Part shown: in pieces, positions 40,783 through 50,233 of the stretch
Layout of the letters: the number at the start of each line of letters is the position of its first letter
How positions within the stretch are numbered: the stretch's first letter is position 1
Assembly (NCBI GenBank): GCA_037447655.1
Contig: JBBHKE010003429.1
Coordinates: forward strand, 205,147-255,379
Source: Zygnema cylindricum
Lineage: Eukaryota; Streptophyta; Zygnematophyceae; Zygnematales; Zygnemataceae
Direction: 5' to 3'
DNA: 50,233 nt
Position numbers and translations under genes: made by a program
The notes under the pieces: model-generated
Database searches by the model: none
What the model saw: only the letters and a program-made list of their open reading frames with translations
What the model was told of the DNA's origin: nothing

Positions 40783-42283
40783 CTGTAGTTTCAACGCGAA
40801 AATAAAATATACAATACTACTTTAATCCGAGGAGGCGAGGCATGCTGCTTTCGACTCCTTTTGACAATTTTGTCATCACTATTTCATGGTTGCTACCGAA
40901 TTAATGTTTTTAGCTCTGATACCTATAGGCACCGTACTTTTGCCGCGGGGAAGATATAACATCACCCGATGTCGTACAGTCGGGCCACTTTCATTCACCA
41001 ATTTAAAATATTAGGTCCTCGCGCGATCGTACGATGTACAAGCATGAACCGCTGCGATTTTGACACCTGTCGAGCGCATGCCGCCAGCCTGTACATATAG
41101 TGCTACTGTTCCGTTCAGTGAGGTTACGACTACAGAGCGGACTCTGCGAAAATAAAGAAACATGAAATGTTGGAAAGGCAACTCTCCAGGTTCATTTCCA
41201 ATAAGTAGGCATTTGCAGAGCAAGAGAGACAAGCAACATAGGCTTGGAGGACTGCACCGCCCATCGTTTGATTAGAGTTTAAACATTTTTCGGGCAGTCA
41301 AAAGCGTTTTAACCCTGTGATGATTGATGACTTTCTTCACTTAATGTTCTCCCAGTTTTCTCTCAAAAATTCAATGACATCCAAAAACAAATTGGCACTC
41401 AATGATTACTCTCCTTCTCTCCCTCTCCCACTCCCTCTCCTGATGTACTAACACGAACAAAAACAAATTGACACTTCCATAACCATCATGCTATGTGAAT
41501 AACATTTTTTTTTTTTTGGAACATCCAAAACTTTCATCTCTTGATATCTTCACACACATCATCAATACACATCGTCAATTTGGCCTTGACAAATTCCAAT
41601 ATTGACATAAAAGGGGCAAACCATAAAATACAGTGGATCAACCCGGCACAATTATCATATTTTGCAGCGATTTAGACACAAATATGCAAACATCCCATTT
41701 CCCTTCTCCACCAATCAGAACTCAGACGAGAAACCAAGATTCCCTTTCTCCTTTTTCCTTTTTTTCTTTTTTTCCCTGAAACATAAACCTATGTTTTTTT
41801 TTTTTTTGATCCAACAAGTTTGTTCTCCGTTGCTTGAAACAGAACTCGGTTAAAATCTACGAGAATGATACATGTACACGGCAGGGGCACCCAGAAGAAA
41901 AAACAAAAAAAGAAGTAAAAATAAAACTACTACTTTTAATGGCCAGAGATTTGCCGACCATAAAATAACTTATTTTGCAGCTACTGCGTCCTTCTCTCAA
42001 GAAAAAAACAAAGTAGATTTTTAGCGCCACAACGCTATTGGTCGACAGAAACTGCATAAATTATTACAACCAGAATATCCCTTTGATTCGATCTTCTCAA
42101 CCTCCATTGTACACCGCCTTATTCTTTTTGACCAAGAATATGGCTTTTGATCTATTCCTCTGTGGAAATACCCGACTTAGAACGGATTTCCGGCTTCAAA
42201 ATCACCGAATTTTCCCCATTTGTGTTTCCCATATAATTGTAAAATAGAAGGTCCTTCTTAGAAGATATCCTTCTCCTCCTCTG
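40783..42283. other. Region downstream of the AP2/ERF gene
   Basis: It probably includes the 3' UTR of the gene (minus strand), but no polyadenylation site is certain. Positions 41254-41300 match one end of the 49006-49277 MITE (CACCGCCCATCG ... TTTCGGGCAGTC). Several T-rich runs are present. No other gene is seen. Confidence 0.45.
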
Positions 42284-45200
42284 TTATACCCCCGAGCTGC
42301 TGATCACTCCCGGCATGACAGGTGGCAAGTCCCAGAGCTGCCAAATCCCTCCCTCTCCTCCCGAAAATACGTCTTGTTGAGGAGGACTAGGAAGATTTAA
42401 CGCAAAATCTGAACATTCCTTGACTGCATTTGGGTTTTCCTCCGAAAAGGGAGAATTTTGCATCGGATAACTAGTGTTTCTCAACCCCATTTCATAATTT
42501 AGGCGACTATCAAGTTGATTCCCACTACCTCTACCTTCTCCCTGTAAGTTTGTGACATCTGTCACAGGAAAAGGAGGGTGGAGAGTGGGACTTCCTAACC
42601 ACTGCATTTCTGACATGGCGTCTAAAGCTCGAATGGGATCAGTTGCCACATCTCTTATCCAATAGGGATAAGCCGGTTCGGAGAGAGAGCGAGAGAGGGA
42701 TGGATCTATTGGGACAGTAGGGTTTATACCGTGATTATCCTCACTATTTAGGAATTGGGAGGAGAGAGAGACAGAGACATGATGATGATGATGAGAATCA
42801 GGAGGGGGAGAAGGATGTGGGCTTCCCTGATTATGGAAATCTATATTTTGAAGTTCCATTGGATCGGAGGAGGAAAACAGATGAAGACTTCCAGAAGGAT
42901 GCAAATCTTGTACTCTCAAATGGGAATGAGGATCCATATTTCCTCCCATAAACAGCTCTATGCCTTCCATAGCTACATGTTCCGTCACCACAGGAGAAGA
43001 CGAAAGGTGGGACATTTCGATTGGCCGATGAAAACAGGCATGCCCCGATAACTCGTCTCTTCCCAAGTTCCCCAAATTTTCAAAAGTTGACTGTTCCAAA
43101 AGATCCATCCCAGATCCATAATGTGGAGAGTTTTGCTGACCCCATAGTTGCTGATTACCAAATCCTACATTTCCCGCAGAAGTCTCCATGACTTGTCTAT
43201 GTTCTCCCATCGACCCTCCGACTCCCAAACTGTCTCCCTCTCCTTCTAAAAACTGCAAAAAATCGCTATCACCTGCGAGATTCGACATCTGTTCTCCTTC
43301 GGAAGGAGCTCCATAGCTTTCTTGAAACTGGTTTTGGGCATTGACTACAGTTCCATGAGCCCATGGCTGTATTTCAGTTAAGCCAAGATCCTGAGGTGCC
43401 AAAAAAGTTGACTCGGAAAAATTCGGTTCTGAAAAAGTTGAGTCCAAATAAGGAGTTTCTGAAGTACCGCCTTCTTGGAGGTTTTGACCTAGCGGAGATG
43501 GAGGAAGAGGGTGAGACAGAGTGGGAGGAGGAGGAGGAGGAGTAGGAGTAGGAGTAGGAGTAGGAGGAAGAGGAAGAGGAAGAGGCGCAGGACAGGGAGT
43601 AGTGGGAGGAGGAATAGCCACCCTATGATTGTGATTTCCATGGCCTCCCCACAAACCTCCAAGAGTTTCAAATCCTCGACAAGGAAGATTCGCCAAAGCA
43701 GCTATCCCTCCTCCCCCACTTTCTTCCTCCCATCCTCCCCGCCAATCGTCTTCCTCTCTTCGGCTCGAACTACACCAATGGGAAGAATGAAAATTTTCCA
43801 CAGTAAATTCAGCTATTCTGTCTAAGATAGAAGGTTTTTCTGAAAAACTAAACGGATTACGGCCTGTCCATCCCCATCCTCTCCGAGCTGCCTCCTCCGC
43901 AGATCTCTTACTCTCCATCCCTCCCTCTGTCATTGTCACTGTCACTGTCCTGTCTCCTTCTCCCTCTCTCCCTTCACTCCCATTTCCACTCACTCCTCCT
44001 TTCCCTTCACTCCCTTTCCATTCTCCTTCGCGATTATGATCACTAACCACTGCCACACCTTCTCCCTCTCCCTTCCCTCCTCCTTCCTCTATGTCCCTCT
44101 TCACCATGGCCGCCCTCGAGATTGCGAGTTGGGCGTTGTTGGCCCGATAAACGGAAAGCGGTAAAACTGGCTCTCCATGAATGACAGTTTTCTGTTTATT
44201 GAAAGACACTTCGCTGCTTTGACCACTCTCACTCACCTGCGAGCTGCAAAAGTAGGCCATGGTCGGCACCTGCTTTTGGACTATGTCCAGCGGTACGCCT
44301 ACGTGGCATGTGCCAGATGGCATGGTCTGCATGACGTCAGCATGCATGTTCAAAGGCAGGACAATGCCAGCTGGCACGCCCATCACATTGCCGTGCGAAA
44401 ATACCGGAACAGCAGGAATTCCATGTGCAACACGACACAACTCCCTCTCCCTCTCCCTCTCCTTATCTTTTTCCCTCTCTCTCTCACGCTCCCTCTCTCT
44501 CTCACGCTCCCTCTCTCTCTCCCTCTCTCTCTCACCTCCTACATGAGAAGTCGAATGGGAGCGCGAGAGCGACCCAGAATGCCCAGAATTCCCCTCTCCT
44601 CCTCCTTCCCCTCTCCCTGCCCACCCCCCTTGCCTCCTCCTCCCTCTCTTCCCCGCCGGACTTGTCCCTCCCAGCCCCCCAAAAGATCCCACCAAGGGCC
44701 TCTCCGCCCTCGGAGCTATCTCCCGCAGCGCCGCCGCTCCCCCGCTTTCGGCTTTTTCCCCGACCGGTACGGCAAAATTTGTCCTTGCCTGGTCTCCCCG
44801 GAGGACACGTGCCGCCTGGTCGTAGGCCAGGGCCGCTTGTTTGGCCGTATCGAAAGTGCCAAGCCAAATCCGTACATTGTTGTGGCCGTCCTTGATTTCC
44901 GCGATGAAGCGGCCGGAGCGAGCGCGGACGCCGCGGTAGCGGGAGGGGGGGGGGGCGGGAGGGAGGGGGAAGGGAGGGAGGAGGGAGGGAGGGAGAGAGG
45001 GAGGGAGGAGGGAGGGAGGGAGGAGGGAGGGAGGGAGAGAGGGAGGGAGGAGGGAGGGAGGGAGGAGGGAGGGAGGGAGGAGGGGGAGAGAGGAGGGAGG
45101 AGGGAGGAGAGAGGGCGGGAGGAAGGAATGAGGGGGAGGAAGGGACGGAGAGAGAGGGAGAGGAGGGAGAGGAGGAAGTGGGAGTGAGGGTGGAGAGAGC

Positions 45201-45389
45201 GGGAGAGGTGGAGAAGTTGGGAGAAGGAGAGGAAGGAGTAGGGAAGGGAGAGGGAGAGGAGGGAAGAGAGGGCGAAGGAGAGGCGGGGTTGTGGTTGAAG
45301 ACAGGGAGAGAGAGAGGGAGAGGAAACGACCGAATAGAGCTTGTGCGTTGCGAAGATTCGCCTGCGTCCATGGAAGCAGATGGAGCCAT
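42284..45389 (-). CDS. AP2/ERF-domain transcription factor (about 1034 aa, apparent one-base frameshift)
   Basis: Likely nuclear DNA-binding regulator of the AP2/ERF family with a single AP2 domain. The ATG at 45389 lies in a good context (TTAGCCATGGC). About 145 residues of Ser/Pro-rich sequence follow. The AP2 domain (about residues 150-207; 44941-44767) lies in the next frame and reads [15 protein letters not shown] ... [14 protein letters not shown] ... [11 protein letters not shown] ... ARTNF. It keeps the YRG start, AEI and WLGTF but lacks the WGKW-type tryptophans and is one residue short there. Downstream are an (ER)n tract, [19 protein letters not shown] (about 513-536), a Pro/Thr run, His runs and [16 protein letters not shown] near residue 910. 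The tail could be an activation region. The frames join if the G11 run (44945-44955) has one base too many. No intron is evident. Much longer than typical ERFs. Confidence 0.85.
44446..44530. repeat. Coding microsatellite (Glu-Arg repeat)
   Basis: A CT-rich (plus) / GA-rich (minus) tract encodes alternating Glu and Arg in the AP2/ERF protein. It is likely to vary in length between individuals. Confidence 0.85.
44941..45180. repeat. G-rich GGGA repeat in coding region
   Basis: GGGAGGGAGGAGGGAGGGAGAG-type units with a ~42-bp higher-order period, encoding [14 protein letters not shown] repeats on minus. It includes the 11-G run at 44945-44955, where the coding frame shifts. The plus (template) strand has many runs of three G and could form G-quadruplexes. 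Confidence 0.85.
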
Positions 45390-45416
45390 GGCTAAGAGAG
45401 GAGAGAGAGGGAATTA

Positions 45417-45545
45417 GAGAGAGAAGAGAGAGAAGAGAGAGAAGAGAGAGAAGAGAGAGAAGAGAGAGAAGAGGGAGAAGAGGGAGAAGAGGGAGAAGAG
45501 GGGAAAGAGGGGAAAGAGGGGAAAGAGGGGAAAGAGGGAGAAGCC
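45417..45545. repeat. 9-bp purine minisatellite in the 5' leader
   Basis: AGAGAGAAG units grade into AGAGGGAGA and AGAGGGGAA units, all of 9 bp. On the gene strand this is a CT-rich tract just upstream of the AP2/ERF ATG, in the presumed 5' UTR; pyrimidine-rich leaders are common in plant promoters. Confidence 0.8.
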
Positions 45546-45546
45546 G

Positions 45547-45586
45547 TGGCGCCCACCTCCCTCTGGGGTGGGAGGAGAGGGCGCCA
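45547..45586. repeat. GC-rich hairpin upstream of AP2/ERF
   Basis: TGGCGCCC-A-CCTCC pairs with GGAGG-AGA-GGGCGCCA around a short loop. It may be in the 5' leader or promoter of the gene. Confidence 0.6.
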
Positions 45587-46512
45587 TGGCGAGGCGGAAT
45601 CGGGGAGAGGCATGCAGATAGAGCGAGCCGAGGCGAGAGTCTGGCGGACGTGACTCAAGGTTGCCTCGCCACGCGTCCTGCGGTTGCAGGTCCAGGGAGG
45701 CTCGCAGGCAGGGGCCGAGGGACGAGGGCGTGGCCGGGCGTCGAGTCGCGCAATCGCGTGCGAGGATATGCGATGGGCTGCCGCAGCGTGCGACGTCCGG
45801 CGACGACGGGCGACCGGCGACGATACTGTAGCTTTCACATGGGACGACGCTTTGCGACGGCGGTGCACGCGGGGAAAGAAAAAAAAAATAAAAAAAGCGT
45901 GAAAACTACGGGTTTGACGCGAATAGAGGCTGATTCGCGACTGGATGCGAGTTTTTATGCGATTGAAAGGGACGAATAGGGACGGTGGGAAGTGTTGTGC
46001 GATATGTTGCGACGCAGTGCGAAGGAATGCGACCGGCGAGTGGGAAGTTTAACGAAAGGACTGCGAGAGACTCTGGCGTCTCGGCGACTGGAAAGGGAGG
46101 GAAGGGAGGAGTCCGGAAGTCGACGAAACAATCATGCGTCGTACGGATAAGGATCCAATGCTCCAGGGCGGCTGGGATATTATCTGAGCGCAGGAGTGCG
46201 GTGACGTGGCGCAGGGAGGGCGGTTCGTGTGAGGTCTCACGTGTGCTTTTTGCCAAACTCCACGAGGAGTCCGTACAGTTGTTTGAAAGGACAAAAGCGT
46301 CAGAAAAAGGGACCGTTATTGAACACGTTTTCCAAGGATACCGGCGAATTAACCGTCAAGTATCGTCATTTAGCTCAAATTTTCTGGTTGACCTGGTCTG
46401 GGCAGCTTGAAAAACATTGCAGATAAGACGAAAAACTGGATAAAGTACGCTGAAGTCTTAACAATCGAAGATCTGTAGGGTACGATCTAAAAGTTTGTTT
46501 TATAGAAAATTA
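45587..46512 (-). promoter_or_regulatory. CpG-rich upstream region of AP2/ERF
   Basis: CG-dense sequence (for example 45620-45860) just upstream of the gene, likely its promoter. A weak TATA-like CATAAAAAC (minus) is near 45955, but no start site can be fixed. Arg-rich open frames on plus here (45341-45979, 45985-46410) show no domain and are not called. Confidence 0.4.
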
Positions 46513-47792
46513 GGGCTGAGGGTATGTGCCCCATGCAACTGTACAGTAGCTTAGCGAACTAGCTTTGTCTTTTAGTGAAGGTTTTCCGTACTAGTGCCAA
46601 TATCCGAAAAGCCGCCGGTCGTGACACGCTTATGTAATATAATAATATTCTGTTCCTGACATTGTAGACGTCATCTATTTGTGACTTTGTAGACGTCTGC
46701 TTGTGTGACATATGTCTACGTAATTCTGACACTGTTGACTCACAAATTCTGGAATCATCCGCCATGGCTCTCATTTCCGATTTCGGTTTTTGTCTTTTCT
46801 CTGTCGACCAGTCACCGAATTACGCGCAAAGAGAGTCAGAAAATTTCTTTTTCAAAGTGCTTCATTTCCTGCCAAGATCCGCGTGCTTATTAATTTATTA
46901 TGATAGTGGAAGAGGGAGGGGAGGGGAGGGAGAGAAGCGACTGCAGAAGAGTTTTGCGGACCTATGAACGGAAGTCGTGCTACGAGAGCCTTGCGAAAGA
47001 AAAATCTATACTTGCCCGCTACGGGCAGGAAAAAAAAAAAGCGTGTACTCTCCCTCGTGCGAGCATGTTGAATCGTTTGACACCTGCGAAGACGTTTTCA
47101 TATTCGTTACTACCATAGTTCAAAAGTAGGTGAAAGTACGCCCATACAATATGCCTATTGTACGCAAAGCATACAATATGACCTTAAGACCCATATTGTA
47201 TTGGTCGCAAAATGAAAAATAATAGTAGCAGGGTTGAGTTGCACATCGATCGATAGAGAATTAAACGTCATGTCTAAATTTTGAAAAACATTCGGACAAA
47301 AAAGTGATTTTCTATGAGTTTTGAGGTATTTTCTATTTAAGCCGTCAGATTTGGACGATCGGACGGTCGCTGATCAAAGTAGCGATTTAAGAAGATCACA
47401 TGAAAAGCCCATAACACAACTTACGATAAAGGCGCCTACAAAAGGCCTACAAAAGGCCTACAATAGAAACGCCTACTTTTGAACTATGGTTACTACAGTG
47501 TCACTTTGCTGAAACAACCTTTCTCGCAATTTTTTACGTTTTTTAGGGTCAAAAGTTTGGGGATGAGGTGGCATGACGTGGCGATGGCTTGAAAATAAGA
47601 AACGACAAACGTGATGACATACTGGGTTACGCGACGAGCGCAAACTGTACTTCGGTTTTTTTACTTTCGTCATACGGCGAAAGATTTTCTCGGTGCAGCA
47701 ATCATTTTCTAAGGAAAACGACAAAAAAAGCCATTTTACCCTTTTGCATGGCGCCATGGCCACATGGGCGCATGGGCACAAAGCCACAAACC
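46513..47792. repeat. R2 dispersed repeat, copy 2
   Basis: The left edge AGGGTATGTGCCCCATG and the inverse of the right edge AGGGTTTGTGGCTTTGTGCCCATG are imperfect inverted ends. Interior blocks are shared with 36303-37801: GACATTGTAGACGTC, CGCCATGGCT...ATTTCGG, ACGCGCAAAG-GAGTCA, GCTTCATT-CCTGCCAA, a GA-rich run and TACTCTCCCTCGTGCGAG. No conserved protein. Confidence 0.6.
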
Positions 47793-47824
47793 CTAGTAAG
47801 GGTCCATCCAGCGAAAATCAGCTT

Positions 47825-48235
47825 CCTGGAACTCATCCGTACAATTCCGTATAACTGAGAGTCATAAATCGCCATCCAAAACTGCATAAAAATTGTACAT
47901 GCATAGCGTTTTTGGCATACATTGGCTTTTTCGTACATGCTTGACTTGTTTTGGATGTCCTTTTGATTTGACATAAGAATTCGTACACATTTCGTAACTG
48001 GTGTCACGAAACTGATCCGTACGCCTCCGTATGATTGACACTTGGATAAATCGTAAATCCGCAAACTGGTTCAAAACGGAGTCTTTGGCGTGTTGCGCTT
48101 CCATTGGTTTGTTCCCTACGTGATTGATGAAATCTGTGACATAACGATTCGCTCACATTTCGTAACCAGCTTCACGAAATTAATCCGTACGTCTCCGTAT
48201 GACTGACAGTTCGATAAATCGCAAATCCGTAAAAA
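47825..48235. repeat. Diverged ~175-bp tandem repeat, three units
   Basis: The block ATCCGTACG-CTCCGTATGA-TGACAGT-..ATAAATCG(T/C)AAATCCG occurs near 47837, 48014 and 48186, each preceded by TTCACGAAA-like sequence in the last two. No coding region. Confidence 0.65.
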
Positions 48236-48349
48236 AAAAAAAAAAAATAATACATTGCCTTTTCGGCATTTCATTGGCGCTTCCGTACATGCATTTCTCT
48301 CCCATTCAGTAACCCAGAAAAACCTAATTAGGCTATTTGGGAGATTACA

Positions 48350-48460
48350 GTGACGTCATTACCTAACAATTGTAGCCGGAACGGAGACACTCGAACACAG
48401 GCGCATCTCCGCAAAAAGCGGCGGACTTGCCTGTTGTCGCTCTGTCAGAGGGTATATAAT
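48350..48460 (+). promoter_or_regulatory. Promoter-like cluster
   Basis: TGACGTCA (bZIP/CRE palindrome, 48351-48358) lies about 95 bp upstream of GGTATATAATCC (TATA-like, about 48450). No convincing gene follows: an 89-codon open frame (48488-48757) has no domain and would leave almost no leader. Confidence 0.3.
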
Positions 48461-49005
48461 CCCGCAAAAATATATATATAATTATATATGGTCAAATTCG
48501 TTACCTTTTTCCCGCCTCCACGTGAAATATCCCACGAGGTCACGAACCTGCCACAGGCCGACTTTGCGACCAGCCAATCACGATACGATCCCAATATAGC
48601 AGCAAAATCTAGACAAAATTGTGACGCTACGTTATGTAACAGCAGGCAAGCCGACAGCACCTTGTGTTGTCTTCAAGTGGATATGATCCACGGCACAAAA
48701 ATCAGCCAATTCCACGTACGGACGCAAAGTGTGCGCAAAGTGGATACGGGAAGGTGACGCGTGGGTCGGCTTATTCACTACATATGGACTTCAGTACGGG
48801 TAGGAGTTTGACCAAATGTGCGGACAACTCCCAGTTTTAACGTAACTTGCTACTGACGTGTCGGGTTCTGAATCGCTAGTGGAATTATGTTTTCGTTTAT
48901 TACTGGACTTTTGTCTATGGACCTGGACTTGGTCCAAGGACCTGTCCTCCAGTAAAAAAAAATCCCGAAAATAAAAGCTGGTTCTTTTCTATGGACCGTC
49001 AGCCT
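48461..49005. other. Gene-free spacer
   Basis: No supported gene. It contains an AT microsatellite (ATATATATATAATTATATAT, 48469-48489) and tandem GGACCTGGACTTGGTCCAAGGACC-type palindromic sequence near 48920. Confidence 0.45.
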
Positions 49006-49277
49006 TACACCGCCCATCGTTATTACTATCTAGAGCTAAACATTTTCGGGCAGTCAATAACATTTTTTCTCACAACTGTTCGATCTTCAATCGTCGAATC
49101 ACGATCAAAGATCTTCAATCTTCAAATCACGATCGAATTGTACAATAGTTAAAATACTGTACTTTTTCCTTGCTTGCCTAAAAAAAAAACCTCACTCTCA
49201 ATCACAAAGTTTTAGACCGACTTTGACTGCCCGAAAAATGTTTCAACTCTTAAGTCTTAACGGCGATAGGCGGTGTA
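49006..49277. mobile_element. TACACCG-end MITE with ~50-bp inverted ends
   Basis: Ends TACACCGCCCATCGTTATTA...CATTTTCGGGCAGTC and the inverse of 49225-49277 align over about 50 bp. 272 bp, TA at both edges. One isolated end of this subfamily is at 41254-41300. Confidence 0.75.
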
Positions 49278-49870
49278 GTGGTTTATCGAATCTTGAAGGT
49301 CCATGACAGCTGTCATGACCCCATGGGAAGCATATCGCGACAGAATCCGGCTATACCCCAAAAGAAGTGGGAAAAACGCTAAGGTCCATGAGATACATAA
49401 GGTTACAGTAAAAAGGAAGCGCCTCCTCTAGAGTGGCATGTCAGAGACGGTCAATTCCCATATAAATTCTTTTATGCAACAGGCGTCGTACTTTGAGAGT
49501 ACTGCAGCGAGTGGATATACGGGCTGGCAACAAAAGATATTAATCCACCCACAAATTACATTGTTTCCACGCAGGTGGAGTACAACGTGGATCGCTATAA
49601 TTCGGCGCCTTATATGTCTACCCTGTCACCTAAAAATACAATGATTAATACCAAAATTCCTTTTCAAGCTAAATATAGGCGTGTTGATTACATCAAGTGG
49701 TTCCTTGAACAAAGTATTGTACGGGATGGCACATCCGTACGTTAACTTCTGTACAAAAGCACATAAAAAGTTTCACAAAAAACGGCGACGACACGGGAAA
49801 TTTCTCTCGGATTTTATTCATAGTAAAAATGATAGGGGAAATCGCTCAAACCTGATGTGAACACAAACTA
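49278..49870. other. Gene-free spacer
   Basis: No gene or repeat identified. The short open frame 49438-49644 has no domain. Confidence 0.45.
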
Positions 49871-50042
49871 TACACCGCGAATCGTTATTAGACTTATGTA
49901 CTCTATATCGGCGCCCCCAAAATTTTGACATTGATACCCGAAATACAGTGACTGATTCTAATTCATCCGTGACGCTAATTACGGTTCTTGTGAATTAGCG
50001 TCAATGGTGTCACCGTACATATTCATTGAATAGCATGGTGTA
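49871..50042. mobile_element. TACACCG-end MITE, 172 bp
   Basis: The left end TACACCGCGAATCGTTATTAG continues with TATATCGGCGCCCCCAAAATTT, as in the inverse of 38640-38737. The right end is decayed (...CATGGTGTA). TA at both edges. Confidence 0.65.
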
Positions 50043-50233
50043 CGGAAAGTGGTTGTTCGTACATCATTGTACTTCGTTACCGAAAATTGTACGAAAATTG
50101 TTGCTTACTTATGCCGGCTACATACAGAACTGCGCTTAGAATAAACTCGTACCTATTTTAGTGTACAAGTATGAACGGCGTAATGATTGTTCATCCGCAA
50201 ACCTAAATTATAATTGTGGATTCATTACAATGG
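50043..50233. other. Window edge, no gene seen
   Basis: GTAC-rich intergenic sequence without further features. Confidence 0.4.

Noticed and set aside
44532-44940. Continuation of the 45389 start frame through the AP2 region
   Set aside because: In this frame the protein after the Pro/Ser repeats is meaningless, whereas the neighbouring frame gives a clear AP2 domain; only the part before the G11 run is accepted.
44177-45187. 336-codon open frame on plus opposite the AP2/ERF gene
   Set aside because: It is antisense to the AP2 domain and its low-complexity tracts; the Arg/Gly/Glu repeats come from the GA-rich microsatellite. No domain.
45341-46410. Arg-rich open frames on plus upstream of AP2/ERF
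   Set aside because: Composition follows the 9-bp purine repeat and CpG-rich DNA; no domain or start context.
48488-48757. 89-codon gene behind the TATA-like motif
   Set aside because: Almost no leader after the TATA motif, no domain, unremarkable codon pattern.

Overview
The window looks like nuclear DNA from a plant (streptophyte). Three observations support this: an AP2/ERF-domain transcription factor, a tRNA-Ser(GCT) gene, and retrotransposon primer sites that complement the plant initiator tRNA-Met. I cannot name the species. The only genes I can support as host genes are the tRNA-Ser (1864-1945, minus) and the AP2/ERF gene (42284-45389, minus). Almost everything else is layered transposable elements and small non-autonomous repeats.

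Layout. 1-6990: short dispersed repeats (family R1 with a central palindrome, a TA-flanked MITE family with TACACCG ends, an hAT-like element) and an inverted pair of tRNA-Ser copies around a 17-bp minisatellite. 6991-11811: a broken Ty1/copia block (copia-1) with two ~1.04-kb LTRs, a gag-pol with in-frame stops, an N gap and a second truncated gag. 12376-12825: an hAT-type MITE with an 8-bp target-site duplication (TSD). 13105-36306: a 23-kb nest. The outermost element is a minus-strand Ty3/gypsy (gypsy-1, TSD TAAGG). A tandem copia array (LTR - copia-2 - LTR - copia-3 - LTR, 17401-32816) sits inside its protease region. A plus-strand gypsy of the same family (gypsy-2, 17508-25426, TSD GTAGC) sits inside the first copia LTR. 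The order of insertion is therefore gypsy-1, then copia, then gypsy-2. 36303-42283: repeat family R2, MITEs and gene-free DNA. 42284-45560: the AP2/ERF gene with purine/pyrimidine microsatellites. 45590-50233: its upstream region, a second R2 copy, a diverged ~175-bp tandem repeat and two more MITEs.

How the parts work. Both gypsy copies carry a primer site for the 3' end of initiator tRNA-Met. The copia elements instead carry a site complementary to the anticodon arm of the same tRNA, directly abutting the LTR, with the gag ATG formed by the complement of the CAU anticodon. Copia-2 carries 28 bases complementary to the internal 5' half of that tRNA. I read this as a DNA fossil of half-tRNA priming, and it is the most interesting signal here. 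All retroelements are broken by stops, frameshifts or deletions; copia-2 and copia-3 have complementary deletions. The AP2 gene reads through only if one base in an 11-G run is discounted.
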